A stretch of 64,000 bases of DNA. Source: Ruminococcus albus AD2013 (GTDB lineage: Bacteria; Bacillota; Clostridia; Oscillospirales; Ruminococcaceae). The DNA lies in NCBI RefSeq assembly GCF_000526775.1, contig NZ_JAGS01000001.1:744001-808000 (forward strand), in the 5' to 3' direction. Made by a program: the position numbers and the translations under genes. Below, one piece after another: positions 7,968 through 16,706 of this stretch (positions within the stretch are counted from its first letter, which is position 1; each line of letters begins with the position of its first letter). The notes under the pieces were generated by a model. The model did no database searches, was not told the DNA's origin, and saw only the letters and a list, made by a program, of their open reading frames with translations.

Positions 7968-9479
7968 ATGCTTGAGACCATCGAACAACGTAAGACAGGA
8001 AAAGCCGAGGCAATGAATGAGCTGAATTCCATGAGGAATGAGCTCATCGACCTTGCGAACGCTGTAAAATCAGCCGGGATACCTGTTATAATAACTATTG
8101 ACGGCTGGTCTGCTGCCGGAAAGGGTTCTCAGATAGCCAAGCTTATAAAGTATATGGACCCCCGTTTCTATGATGTTGAATCGATACGCACGCCGAACGA
8201 GATTGAACTTCGCAAGCCGTGGCTTCACCGTTTCTGGCAGAGATTACCCAAGAAAGGCGAATTTCTGATACTGGATGGCAGCTGGTACAGGGATACTGTC
8301 AATGCTTTCATGTATGATGAGATAAGCAAATCGCAGTACAAGGACAGGATAGAGGATATAAACACCTTTGAACGTCAGCTGGCGGACGACGGCTATCTTA
8401 TCATAAAATTCTTTTTGCATATCACTAAAGACGAACAGACAAAGCGCCTGCATAAGCTTTCAAGTTCCGAGATAACCCGCTGGCGTGTTAATCCGCAGGA
8501 TATCATCAACAACGAGAATTACGAGAAGTTCTTCAAACGCTATGACAAGACTTTGATGCGCACCAATACGGAATTTGCACCCTGGCATATAATTGCGGCG
8601 AATGATAAGATTACTGCGCAGTTTTCAATAATGATGACTGTTACGAATGCTATCAAGGGCGCTTGTGCTGCTGTTGAGAGCGGCGAGAAGTTCATTGATA
8701 AACCTGAATTTCCGGTTATTGATTACAAAAAATCAGAATTCAAAATGGCGAAGTGCAAGAAGCTTTCGGAAGTCAAAATGGACAAGTCACTGACTGATGA
8801 GGAGTATGCTGCTAAGTTGGAGAAATATCAGACACGCCTGTTTGAGTTACAGAACCGCTGTTACCAGAAAAAGATACCTGTTATAATTGCTTATGAGGGC
8901 TGGGACGCAGGCGGAAAAGGCGGCAATATCAAGCGTGTGGCTAATGCTCTTGACCCTAGAGGTTACGAGGTGAAGCCAATAGCCGCACCTGAGCCATCCG
9001 AGCTTGCAAGGCATTATCTGTGGCGTTTCTGGACAAGGCTTGAAAAGGACGGTCATTTCACCATATTCGACCGTACATGGTACGGCAGAGTTATGGTGGA
9101 GCCAATAGAGAAGCTCACACCTCAGGAACGTGTGGATATGGCTTATCAGGAGATAAATGAGTTTGAACATCAGCTGACCGAATGGGGTGCTGTTGTTATT
9201 AAATTCTGGATAAACATCGATAAAGAAGAACAGTACCGCCGTTTTAAGGAGCGTGAGGAAACGCCTTCAAAACAGTGGAAAATTACCGAGGAGGACTGGC
9301 GTAACCGCGAAAAGTGGGACGAATACGAAAAAGCTGTTGACCGTATGGTAGAGCTGACCTCCACAAATTTTGCCCCCTGGACGATAATCGAGGGCAATGA
9401 TAAAAAGTATGCCCGTATCAAGGCACTAAAGACAATATGCAAGCGCCTTGAGGACAGACTTCTTGAATTGGATCACTAA
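7968..9479 (+). CDS. pap: Polyphosphate:AMP phosphotransferase, two fused PPK2 domains
   Basis: Uses polyphosphate as phosphate donor to convert AMP to ADP in the cytoplasm. 503 aa with two PPK2 domains, matching the length of known two-domain enzymes. Domain 1 (about 10-235) has Walker A GWSAAGKGSQ near 45 and FLILDGSWYRD near 100. Domain 2 (about 285-500) has GWDAGGKGGN near 310 and FDRTWYGRV near 366. The second domain keeps the full DRxWYGR signature, whereas the first has DGSWYRD with the Arg missing, so the C-terminal half is probably the main catalytic unit. AAGGGG precedes the ATG. The upstream 77-aa gene is probably in the same transcript, and a strong terminator follows. Confidence 0.93.
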   Translation: MLETIEQRKTGKAEAMNELNSMRNELIDLANAVKSAGIPVIITIDGWSAAGKGSQIAKLIKYMDPRFYDVESIRTPNEIELRKPWLHRFWQRLPKKGEFLILDGSWYRDTVNAFMYDEISKSQYKDRIEDINTFERQLADDGYLIIKFFLHITKDEQTKRLHKLSSSEITRWRVNPQDIINNENYEKFFKRYDKTLMRTNTEFAPWHIIAANDKITAQFSIMMTVTNAIKGACAAVESGEKFIDKPEFPVIDYKKSEFKMAKCKKLSEVKMDKSLTDEEYAAKLEKYQTRLFELQNRCYQKKIPVIIAYEGWDAGGKGGNIKRVANALDPRGYEVKPIAAPEPSELARHYLWRFWTRLEKDGHFTIFDRTWYGRVMVEPIEKLTPQERVDMAYQEINEFEHQLTEWGAVVIKFWINIDKEEQYRRFKEREETPSKQWKITEEDWRNREKWDEYEKAVDRMVELTSTNFAPWTIIEGNDKKYARIKALKTICKRLEDRLLELDH

Positions 9480-9486
9480 TAATTTT

Positions 9487-9515
9487 GGCGGAAAAAATTT
9501 TTCCGCCATTTTTTT
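9487..9515 (+). terminator. Rho-independent terminator after pap
   Basis: GGCGGAAAA / TTTTCCGCC stem with a very short loop, then a run of seven T. Confidence 0.9.
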
Positions 9516-9565
9516 GTAACGAATCGCGTAGATAGTTGTCTAACAGACAGAAGGGAGGTGAGAGC

Positions 9566-10060
9566 GTGAAGGAGTTCGATGAGATATACGATAAATATGC
9601 AAGGCAGGTATACCTGTTTTTGCTTAGACTGTGCGGTAATGAGACGACAGCGGAGGATATATTGCAGGACACGTTTCTGAAAGCCATAGAGAATTCTGAT
9701 AAATTCGGGAACAGGTGCGAGGTAACGACATGGCTTTGCAGTATTGCGAAAAATGAGTACCTGAACTATGTGAAAAGGAGAGATAACAAAAATCTGCCGA
9801 TAGAGGACAGGGAGATACCCTATGATGGAGACCTTACCGTGCAGCTGGAGGACAAGGAGAAAAGCATTGCCGTACATAAGGCTCTTCACGCTCTTTCTGA
9901 ACCTTACCGAGAGGTATTCACCCTGCGTGTTATGGGAGAACTTAGTTTCAGGCAGATAGGTGATATCTTCGGGAAGAATGAAAACTGGGCGCGTGTGACT
10001 TTCTTCCGCGCCAAGGCAAAGCTTGTAGACAAACTAAAGGAGGACGGCTATGAAATGTAA
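9566..10060 (+). CDS. ECF-type RNA polymerase sigma factor
   Basis: Alternative sigma factor of the extracytoplasmic-function group, 164 aa. Region 2 is near residues 10-75, including the -10 recognition segment AEDILQDTFLKAIE. Region 4 lies at about 110-160, with a helix-turn-helix REVFTLRVMGELSFRQIGDIF. The GTG at 9566 is chosen because GGGAGGTG lies 5 nt upstream; the in-frame TTG at 9536 lacks a site. The next gene overlaps by 11 nt and encodes a zinc-type anti-sigma factor, so sigma activity is probably controlled by that partner. The stimulus is unknown. Confidence 0.92.
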   Translation: MKEFDEIYDKYARQVYLFLLRLCGNETTAEDILQDTFLKAIENSDKFGNRCEVTTWLCSIAKNEYLNYVKRRDNKNLPIEDREIPYDGDLTVQLEDKEKSIAVHKALHALSEPYREVFTLRVMGELSFRQIGDIFGKNENWARVTFFRAKAKLVDKLKEDGYEM

Positions 10061-11285
10061 CGTTGCAAGAGATCTTCTGGCAAGCTACTGTGACGGTCTG
10101 CTGGAGGAAGAAACAAAGAGAGAAGTTGAAGCACATCTCACCGAATGCGAGGAATGTCGTAAACTAAAGGAAAGCTATACTGCCGAATTTACTGCGGAGA
10201 GGACTATCCCCGAAGAAAAGGAAAATATAAACCCGTTCAAAAAGCTGAAACGTAAGATTAAGAGAATAAAAGTCAGAGCGGTAGTAGCAATTTTAGCGGC
10301 TTCACTGATGGTTATTGTGGCTGGTGTTCTTACAGTTGGACAGGTGATAAAGCATGAAAGGTTTCCAAGTTGGGAGTCGATTATTCAGACGATAGAAGTC
10401 AGAAGAGCGGCTAAAAACCTAATTAGCGGTGATATAGAGGGGTTTATCAAGTATCTTTATAAGCCTCAACCGATAGATAATACATATAAAGCTGCTTTCA
10501 AACCTGCGGGTATGTCAGAAAACAGTATTCCCGTAACATTCTATGACGAAGATGACAGGGTAACGAAGTATATCACAGATATGTTTAAAAAGTCATTTGA
10601 TAAGGATATCAAGGGGCATAGTGTTTTTATAAATAAAGTTGATACCTGTTACGAGGAATATAATTCAACAGGTGAAAAACAGCTGATTAGTTATGTTAAT
10701 GTAGCGATGGACGATGGGTTATTAGAATTTGAATTTTATGATATGGGCAATTCAAAATACGATATCATTTCATGCAAGTGGATAGGTGAGGGAGATAATG
10801 AGGATATTGCCGATATTTCAGAAATGAATGACTTTGAAAAGGATTGTTGTTTCATCGATTATCTCAATGATGACGGTATATTTCAAAAAATATTCAGCAA
10901 TAAATTCTATGTATATCTTCGTTTAGAGATGAAACGTCCTAAAGATGATGTTTATAATGTTGAAATAGTGGATGGCAAGATATGTAAAAGGGAGATATCC
11001 CATTCAAGATATGAGGATATGTTTACAGCACTTGAAGAAAAAGGTGTCGAGTTTGGTTCTGTGGATACAGGGCTGCTATGGTTTGACCCGGACAATGGAA
11101 GATTCATAAAGTCATGGCTTGTTCAGTTGAACTATAAGGATGGTTCAGCTTTTGTCAGGTTCAGCACTGAGTATTCTCCTGACGGAAATTATGTTCTGAC
11201 CGATACCATAGATACTGTAAACAAAGATGTTCCCCAAGAGATACTCGACGATTTTTATGATATACTTAACTACGTTAGTAAGTAG
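10050..11285 (+). CDS. Zinc-containing anti-sigma factor with large extracytoplasmic domain
   Basis: Partner of the preceding ECF sigma. The N-terminal 40 residues form a ZAS domain with C3 and H29-x3-C33-x2-C36 (EAHLTECEEC), which binds the sigma factor. A basic stretch (KKLKRKIKRIKVR) precedes one membrane helix at about residues 80-101. The remaining 300 residues are outside and of no family I recognise, rich in Asp, Lys and Tyr; they are the likely sensor. GGAGG 6 nt ahead of the ATG supports the start. The overlap with the sigma gene implies coupled, roughly equal synthesis. The outer domain is unusually large for this class. Confidence 0.85.
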   Translation: MKCNVARDLLASYCDGLLEEETKREVEAHLTECEECRKLKESYTAEFTAERTIPEEKENINPFKKLKRKIKRIKVRAVVAILAASLMVIVAGVLTVGQVIKHERFPSWESIIQTIEVRRAAKNLISGDIEGFIKYLYKPQPIDNTYKAAFKPAGMSENSIPVTFYDEDDRVTKYITDMFKKSFDKDIKGHSVFINKVDTCYEEYNSTGEKQLISYVNVAMDDGLLEFEFYDMGNSKYDIISCKWIGEGDNEDIADISEMNDFEKDCCFIDYLNDDGIFQKIFSNKFYVYLRLEMKRPKDDVYNVEIVDGKICKREISHSRYEDMFTALEEKGVEFGSVDTGLLWFDPDNGRFIKSWLVQLNYKDGSAFVRFSTEYSPDGNYVLTDTIDTVNKDVPQEILDDFYDILNYVSK

Positions 11286-11309
11286 CTGATTTTGCTCAGC
11301 ATATTTTTT
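11285..11309 (+). terminator. Possible terminator between the anti-sigma gene and convergent sigE
   Basis: GCTGA, a 6-nt loop, TCAGC, then ATATTTTTT. The stem is only 5 bp and overlaps the 3' end of sigE, so support is moderate. Confidence 0.45.
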
Positions 11310-12003
11310 CAAGATTTTCGCGGATAGCTTTCAGTGTCTTCTTTTCAAGGCGTGATATGTAGGACTGGGATATCCCTACGGTCTGAGCAACTTCTTTCTG
11401 GGTCATTTCTTTTCTGCCGTTGAGACCGAAGCGCATTTCCATTATCATCTTTTCGCGCTCGCCCAGCTTGTCTATCTCACGACGGAGAAGCGTCTTTTCA
11501 ACCTCGCTCTCTATCCCCTTGTGAACGGTGTCTTCGTCGGTACCGAGAATATCGGACAGCAGAAGTTCGTTGCCGTCCCAGTCGGTGTTGAGGGGTTCGT
11601 CTATGGATATCTCGCTCCTTCGCTGAGATGCCTTGCGCAGGAACATTAGTATCTCGTTTTCAATACACCTTGAAGCATAGGTAGCAAGCTTGATGTTCTT
11701 ATCGGGACGGAAAGTGTTTACCGCCTTGATGAGTCCGATAGACCCGATGGATATAAGGTCTTCAAGACCTACTCCAGTGGCTTCAAATTTCTTTGAGATG
11801 TATACGACAAGCCGCAGATTATGTACTATCAGCAGTTCTTTTGCTTTTTTCTCATCAGTTGAAAAAAGCTCAAAAGCGCGGGCTTCGTCTTCTTTGGTCA
11901 GCGGGGGAGGAAGCTGGTCTGCACCGTTTATGTAGTCAACACTGTGGGTATCTCCAAGAAGAGTTAACACCCAGCGGTTTAGTTTTTTCAGAACTTTCAT
12001 CAT
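11296..12003 (-). CDS. sigE: Sporulation sigma factor E precursor (mother-cell sigma)
   Basis: Sigma-E directs early mother-cell gene expression in sporulation. It is made as pro-sigma-E and cut by SpoIIGA, encoded just upstream. The sequence includes DLISIGSIGLIKAVNTF, KLATYASRCIENEILMFLRK, SIDEPLNTDWDGNELLLSDILGTDED and the region 4 helix GISQSYISRLEKKTLKAI, all typical of SigE. The start at 12003 (ATGATG, 235 aa) follows AAAGGAG by 5 nt and lies just after the spoIIGA stop; an in-frame extension to 12087 would run through spoIIGA and has no site. The amphipathic N-terminus ahead of DYINGADQLPPPL is the expected pro-sequence. Confidence 0.97.
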   Translation of the reverse strand: MMKVLKKLNRWVLTLLGDTHSVDYINGADQLPPPLTKEDEARAFELFSTDEKKAKELLIVHNLRLVVYISKKFEATGVGLEDLISIGSIGLIKAVNTFRPDKNIKLATYASRCIENEILMFLRKASQRRSEISIDEPLNTDWDGNELLLSDILGTDEDTVHKGIESEVEKTLLRREIDKLGEREKMIMEMRFGLNGRKEMTQKEVAQTVGISQSYISRLEKKTLKAIRENLEKIC

Positions 12004-12014
12004 TATTTCTCCTT

Positions 12015-12845
12015 TCATTCCAGCAAAGCGGGGTTGAAAATAGCACGACTGTGGTTTTGGTCTGATGGCTTTATTCCGACACAACACCTGATATCATAAT
12101 TTTCGCCGCTATCGTCTGTGATAGTGACATTCCCTTTAGATGTAACATGAAGAAGTCCGCTGCCGTTTATGGTCGAGTATGGTGTCAGACGAAATCCTGC
12201 ACGCATTCCGCTTTCTGTTTCATCAAGAGCGTAATGGCGGTACATATCATCACAGCAGAATATCACTACAGGAAGACCTGTGAAGCTGTCGCAAAGCCTG
12301 TTTCCTGTATCAGCAACCGCCGGCAGAGTTACTTCATAATCACCACATTGAAATCTTGCTTCATAGTTCATGGTCTTTGAGCAGACTCTACGTTTTACTG
12401 TTTCAACTATCGAAAGCAATACATAAGCTGTTATCAGCGCTGCCGCAAGTTTTAACAGTGAGATATCAAAATACGCTGTGAAATTTCGCACGAATATGCG
12501 TTTGGTATCTGATATTTCCCAGTAGACTATAATGAGCCAGGTGTATACTGCACGTATCGCAAGGAATACAGCCAGACAGCGAACAAAGTCACCAAAGCTT
12601 TTTACTTTTACTGCGATGAGGAGAGTTACCACTATCCCTGCCGCTTTTGTAAGGGTTATAAGCAGCGCACCGATGAATGTTCCGCCGTCTGCACAAATTA
12701 GCAGGGACATCACCCCAGCAAAAATGCAAGCTGTAAACACCCTGCTTCCCCGAAGTTTTCTGTGAAGCAGTGCCGCCGCTGTATGCAGATAAATAAACTC
12801 TACCAGACAGCTTGTGACTATCAGCACATCGGCATATATCTTCAT
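12015..12845 (-). CDS. spoIIGA: SpoIIGA, membrane aspartic protease that activates pro-sigma-E
   Basis: Septum-located aspartic protease that removes the pro-sequence of sigma-E after asymmetric division. 276 aa. The first 150 residues contain about five membrane helices. The cytoplasmic C-terminal half holds the catalytic DTGN (D179), followed by LCDSFTGLPVVI and, near the end, CCVGIKP. The family dimerises to form a retroviral-type active site. The gene immediately precedes sigE, the classic spoIIG order, and its stop codon lies among the sigE ribosome-binding sequences, suggesting coupling. The upstream region has Spo0A-like boxes. Confidence 0.95.
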   Translation of the reverse strand: MKIYADVLIVTSCLVEFIYLHTAAALLHRKLRGSRVFTACIFAGVMSLLICADGGTFIGALLITLTKAAGIVVTLLIAVKVKSFGDFVRCLAVFLAIRAVYTWLIIVYWEISDTKRIFVRNFTAYFDISLLKLAAALITAYVLLSIVETVKRRVCSKTMNYEARFQCGDYEVTLPAVADTGNRLCDSFTGLPVVIFCCDDMYRHYALDETESGMRAGFRLTPYSTINGSGLLHVTSKGNVTITDDSGENYDIRCCVGIKPSDQNHSRAIFNPALLE

Positions 12846-12875
12846 CCTTCCACCGCCCTTTGTTTGTATGTATAT

Positions 12876-12932
12876 ATCATACTCCTGCTGATGAAAGAAA
12901 ACTGTCGGATATTATCATTGTCAAAAGTCGAA
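12876..12932 (-). promoter_or_regulatory. Candidate Spo0A-controlled spoIIG promoter
   Basis: On the minus strand, -10 TATGAT (12876-12881) and a weak -35 CCGACA (12903-12908) with a long 21-bp spacer. The -35 coincides with TGTCGGA (12903-12909, plus strand), close to the Spo0A box TGNCGAA. Two more box-like sequences, TTGTCAA (12918-12924) and AGTCGAA (12926-12932), lie just upstream in the same orientation. Bacillus spoIIG also has a long-spaced promoter with 0A boxes over the -35. The Spo0A role here is inference. Confidence 0.5.
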
Positions 12933-12939
12933 AAAGTAC

Positions 12940-12980
12940 AAAAAAAACTCCCTGCCGCGGTATGCCCGCAGCAGGGAAGT
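12940..12980 (-). terminator. Terminator downstream of the alpha/beta hydrolase
   Basis: On the minus strand ACTTCCCTGCTGCGGG, loop CATA, CCGCGGCAGGGAGT, then a run of T. It ends the long DUF951-to-hydrolase run and insulates the spoIIG promoter just beyond it. Confidence 0.9.
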
Positions 12981-12993
12981 TTCAATTTTATCA

Positions 12994-13863
12994 CTATAAA
13001 GTTTTTTCAAGAAAATCGGAGAACATCGAAGCAAGTTTATCGGGAATGAAAGCATACATCATGTGACCTTCGTCAAACAGATGAACCTCGCCGTTACACT
13101 TAGCAGCATAATCTTTTGCAGCCTGCTGCCATGTCAGTGACTTAACAGGGGAGCGCATATTGCTTACCGCAAAGAAGGCAGGGCATTTCAGATAGCCTGT
13201 ACTTTCGGCTTTAGCAGCATTTTCTTCCGCTAGTATAGATTCTTCAAAGACAGCTTCACTGGCGATGTTTCGATAATATACCTCTTCGTAGGTCTTTTTC
13301 TCTTCATCGGTAAGTTCGTTTCCGTTAAGAAGATTAGATGCATTTACTGTCCTGTTCCTCAGCAGTTTATCAAGCAAGCCGCGCTTGGCTATTTTCTTCA
13401 TAAGTGCTCTTGATTTTTCAACCATTGCCTTTTTCTTCTCGTGAGGTATCTGTGCCGCCTGAGCTTTCATCATGTTAGGGAAGCCCATATCCAGTCCAAG
13501 CACAGCTTTAACTTCATTGGGATAGGTGTTCGCCCACCATATAGCTTCAAAGCCCGAATAGGAATGGGGTACCAGCACATAGGGAGGCAGTATATCCAGC
13601 GCTTTCAAAGCGGCACGACTTTCCTCGACAAGATTTTCAGCCGTTCTCTCGGTAGTAGCATCGCCGCTGAGACCGTAGCCCGCTTTTTCGATAACAGCTA
13701 TCTTGTAATTGTAGGAAAGCCTACGATATAAAGGTTTATATTCCAGGCCTGGACAACCCACACCCGAACCAGCCATGAACACAAGGGTAACATCTCCACT
13801 GCCCTCAGTATAGATGTTTATTTCAGTATCTCCGACCTTTGCCTTTGTCCCGTAATTTTGCAT
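12994..13863 (-). CDS. Alpha/beta hydrolase
   Basis: 289-aa cytoplasmic alpha/beta hydrolase, with no signal peptide. Visible motifs are an oxyanion region VFMAGSGVGCPG, an AGYGLS strand-loop typical of haloperoxidase- and epoxide hydrolase-like members, a nucleophile elbow VPHSYSGFEA with Ser between Tyr and Gly (S-x-S-x-G rather than G-x-S-x-G), and a late His in EGHMMYAF. Substrate is unknown; small esters or lactones are typical for the family. It follows the M18 aminopeptidase by 3 nt and is the last gene before the terminator at 12940-12980. Confidence 0.85.
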   Translation of the reverse strand: MQNYGTKAKVGDTEINIYTEGSGDVTLVFMAGSGVGCPGLEYKPLYRRLSYNYKIAVIEKAGYGLSGDATTERTAENLVEESRAALKALDILPPYVLVPHSYSGFEAIWWANTYPNEVKAVLGLDMGFPNMMKAQAAQIPHEKKKAMVEKSRALMKKIAKRGLLDKLLRNRTVNASNLLNGNELTDEEKKTYEEVYYRNIASEAVFEESILAEENAAKAESTGYLKCPAFFAVSNMRSPVKSLTWQQAAKDYAAKCNGEVHLFDEGHMMYAFIPDKLASMFSDFLEKTL

Positions 13864-13866
13864 AGC

Positions 13867-15276
13867 TTATTTGTCCTCAAAGAATACCTTGAATGCCTTG
13901 TAAGCCATGTAGTTATCCAGTTTTGAGGTTATCTCAAACGGTGCGTGCATCGAAAGTACAGGAACACCAACATCGATAACGTCAAGGTCGAGGTTTGCGA
14001 TATACTGTGCAACAGTTCCGCCGCCGCCTGCATCGACTTTACCAAGCTCGCCTGTCTGCCAGATTATGCCGTTCTTATCGAAGAGTCTTCTGATCCTGCC
14101 GACAAATTCAGCAGAAGCATCAGATGTGCCGGACTTGCCTCTTGCACCTGTGAACTTAGTTGCTACTACGCCGTAGTTCAGCTGAGAGCAGTTGCGTATC
14201 TCGAAAGGCTCGATGAATGTGGGGTCAACAGCAGCATTAACGTCAGCGGAAAGGCACTCGGATTTGCTCATTACATTTCTGCCGTTTGCACCGTATACTT
14301 CAGCAAGATCGCTGATAAAATAGGGCAGATATGAGCTGTTCAGACCTGTATTGCCGTCGCTGCCTGTTTCTTCCTTGTCGGTGAGAACTGTCATGCAGGT
14401 GTATTCGGGCTTTTTGAGCTCCAGAACAGCCTGAAGAGAAGAATAAGCGCAAACTCTGTCGTCCTGACCGTATGAGCCCACAAGACTTCTGTCAAATCCA
14501 ACGTCAACAGCCTTGAAAGCGGGTACAGCTTCAAGTTCAGCGGAGATAAAGTCGTTTTCAACTATACCGTACTTTTCGTTCAGTATTGCCATTATATTCA
14601 GCTTTACCTTGTTGGATATTTTGTCGTCCTTAAAGGGTCTTGAACCTACGATGATATTCAGTTCTTCGCCTGTGATTAGCTTAGGTGCAGGTCTCTTGTA
14701 CTGTGATTCAGCCAGATGTGGAAGTATATCGCTTATGCAGAACACAGGGTCGCCCTCGTCCTCGCCAATGCGTACTTTTACGGTAGTGCCGTCAGCCTTG
14801 ATTATTACACCATGGAGAGACAGAGGAACTGTCGGCCACTGATACTTCTTGATACCGCCGTAGTAGTGTGTCTTGAAGTATGCGATCTCCTTGTCCTCAT
14901 AGAGGGGATTCTGCTTCAGATCAAGTCTGGGGGAATCTATATGAGCAGCTGCCAGTCTTATACCTTCGGAAATATCCTTTTTGCCCATAACGGTGAGTAT
15001 AACAGCCTTGCCCCTGTTAACAAAGTAGAACTTATCACCGGATTTGTACTTCTTGCCGCGCTCATAAGCCTTGAAGCCTGCATTCTCAGCCTGCTTAACT
15101 ATCTCCTCGGTTGCCTCGCGTTCGGTCTTTGCAGTGTTGAGGAACTTTTTGTAGCCCTCGTTGTAGCTGTTGATTGCTTCGACCTCTTTGTCTTCAGTTC
15201 TAAGAAATCCGTTTTTGGGCTTTGAGAGGATCTTTTCTGCAAGGTCCTCTGCTGCCGACTTTTTCTTTTCTGCCAT
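13867..15276 (-). CDS. M18 family aminopeptidase
   Basis: Cytoplasmic zinc-dependent aminopeptidase of the M18 (aminopeptidase I / ApeB) family, which releases N-terminal, often acidic, residues from peptides. 469 aa from the ATG at 15276, preceded by AGGAGG at 8 nt; a longer in-frame reading to 15471 crosses the end of the upstream gene and has no site. Metal-site signatures are AAHIDSPRLDLK near residue 100, SYGQDDRVCAY, TDKEETGSDGNTG (catalytic Glu pair) and the C-terminal SMHAPFEITSKLDNY. All expected ligands appear present. It is part of the long minus-strand housekeeping run. Confidence 0.93.
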   Translation of the reverse strand: MAEKKKSAAEDLAEKILSKPKNGFLRTEDKEVEAINSYNEGYKKFLNTAKTEREATEEIVKQAENAGFKAYERGKKYKSGDKFYFVNRGKAVILTVMGKKDISEGIRLAAAHIDSPRLDLKQNPLYEDKEIAYFKTHYYGGIKKYQWPTVPLSLHGVIIKADGTTVKVRIGEDEGDPVFCISDILPHLAESQYKRPAPKLITGEELNIIVGSRPFKDDKISNKVKLNIMAILNEKYGIVENDFISAELEAVPAFKAVDVGFDRSLVGSYGQDDRVCAYSSLQAVLELKKPEYTCMTVLTDKEETGSDGNTGLNSSYLPYFISDLAEVYGANGRNVMSKSECLSADVNAAVDPTFIEPFEIRNCSQLNYGVVATKFTGARGKSGTSDASAEFVGRIRRLFDKNGIIWQTGELGKVDAGGGGTVAQYIANLDLDVIDVGVPVLSMHAPFEITSKLDNYMAYKAFKVFFEDK

Positions 15277-15295
15277 TTGAATAACCTCCTTGGTA

Positions 15296-16111
15296 TTAAT
15301 ATATATATTCTGTATCGTTGTAGTCTTCGTAAGTTTCGTCGTAATAGTCATCGTATGCTTCCGACTCTTGCTCTTCTGCGGATTCTGTTTCCTCAGCCGA
15401 TGACGGTTCTTCAAATATGCTGTCCAATCCGCGTTCGGAGAGTATCTTCTTGTAAGCCGAATAAGCCTCATTTATCTTATTCACGTAATGTGAAGTCTGG
15501 TCGTTTTCTTTTGGGATATCTTTAACATCAAATTTCTCTGCGCTGATAGTACCGTCCTCAAGCCAGCTGTCCACCTGACCCATACCGCAGTGATAAGCCG
15601 CCGCTGTAAGGTCTATGGAACCATCATATCTGTCCATAAGAAAGCTGAGATAATATGCTCCGTATTTTATATTTGTTTCGGGGTCATACATATCCTCAAA
15701 GCTTTCGCTGTCATCGTCCAGCCTGAACTTGACCCAGTCGTAGGCATCTTCCATCAGCTGCATAAGGCCTCTTGCACCCACGTCGGAAGTCGCGTCAGGC
15801 TTGAAACTGCTCTCAACCTTTATCACCGAGAACACAAGAACAGGGTCAACATGATATTCTTTACAGTATTTGATGACGTATTCTTCATAATCTGTCGGGT
15901 ACGTAAATCCATGAGGAACATATTTCTCCGCTTTTTGATTGATATCTTCAAGTCCTTGGTTGACACCCCTTTTCAGCAGGAATATTGTCAGAAGAAGTAT
16001 ACCTAAAGCAAATGCTATGCCTAATACAACTGCTATCCAGTCGCGTGCGGAGTTTTTCTTTTTTCTGTTTCTTTTTGTAGCCGAAGCTCTTCTAGTTGTT
16101 TTTGCTGCCAA
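15296..16111 (-). CDS. Membrane-anchored lytic transglycosylase (SLT domain)
   Basis: Cleaves the glycan strands of peptidoglycan outside the membrane. A basic N-terminus (about 1-23) is followed by one membrane helix (24-46), then an SLT domain at about 75-225. The catalytic Glu is E100 in VIKVESSFKPDATS, followed by GARGLMQLM and AAYHCGMGQVDSWL. The C-terminal 45 residues are a Glu/Asp/Tyr-rich tail of unknown role. The start is TTG at 16111, with AGGAAGG 5 nt upstream, inside the last 20 nt of coaE. The overlap suggests coupled translation. Family is sure, exact cell-cycle role unknown. Confidence 0.92.
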   Translation of the reverse strand: MAAKTTRRASATKRNRKKKNSARDWIAVVLGIAFALGILLLTIFLLKRGVNQGLEDINQKAEKYVPHGFTYPTDYEEYVIKYCKEYHVDPVLVFSVIKVESSFKPDATSDVGARGLMQLMEDAYDWVKFRLDDDSESFEDMYDPETNIKYGAYYLSFLMDRYDGSIDLTAAAYHCGMGQVDSWLEDGTISAEKFDVKDIPKENDQTSHYVNKINEAYSAYKKILSERGLDSIFEEPSSAEETESAEEQESEAYDDYYDETYEDYNDTEYIY

Positions 16112-16706
16112 TTTTACCTTCCTTTATTTTGTCTATTATTTCCTTTGTCTGTTCTACAGCATCTTCGGTTTCACCGTTGTTTTTTATCACGAAGTCGCTA
16201 TTCTCTTCAAAAAATCTCTGACTGTGCTGTGAAGCAAATCTGTTTCTGACACTTGCTTCATCCAGACCATCGCGGACAGTGATCCGCCTGAGCCGTATTT
16301 CCTCATCGGCTGTCACCGATACTATCACATTGCATTTTTTGTCGGCACCTGCTTCATATAATGTGGGTGCATCAAGAACAACATATTCATAGTCTATGCT
16401 GTACTGCGCTATCTTTTTATCAAGAAGTTTGTCGATGTACCTGAATATCACAGTGTTGAGGATATCCAGCTTTTCTCTGTCCGAGAAAACTATCCGACCC
16501 AGCGCACGCCTGTCAAGAACAAGATCATCGTCAAAACACTCGGGGAAGATCTTCGCAAGCTCACGGTTGCACTCGCTGCCTGCTTCGGTGACTTCTCTTG
16601 CTGCTATATCACAGTTTATTACTCCGAAGCCGTTTTCCTTGAACACTTTCGACACCAGAGTTTTGCCTGCGCCGCTCTGTCCCGTTAGACCTATAACCAC
16701 ACTCAT
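16092..16706 (-). CDS. coaE: Dephospho-CoA kinase
   Basis: Last step of coenzyme A synthesis: ATP-dependent phosphorylation of the 3'-hydroxyl of dephospho-CoA. 204 aa, normal length. P-loop GLTGQSGAGKT at residues 6-16, the CoA-domain motif GVINCDIAAREVTEAGS, the lid and substrate region VVLDAPTLYEAG and the Arg-rich RLRRITVRDGLDEASVRNR. It overlaps the Sua5-type gene by 4 nt upstream and the transglycosylase by 20 nt downstream, so it is clearly operonic. Confidence 0.96.
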   Translation of the reverse strand: MSVVIGLTGQSGAGKTLVSKVFKENGFGVINCDIAAREVTEAGSECNRELAKIFPECFDDDLVLDRRALGRIVFSDREKLDILNTVIFRYIDKLLDKKIAQYSIDYEYVVLDAPTLYEAGADKKCNVIVSVTADEEIRLRRITVRDGLDEASVRNRFASQHSQRFFEENSDFVIKNNGETEDAVEQTKEIIDKIKEGKIGSKNN

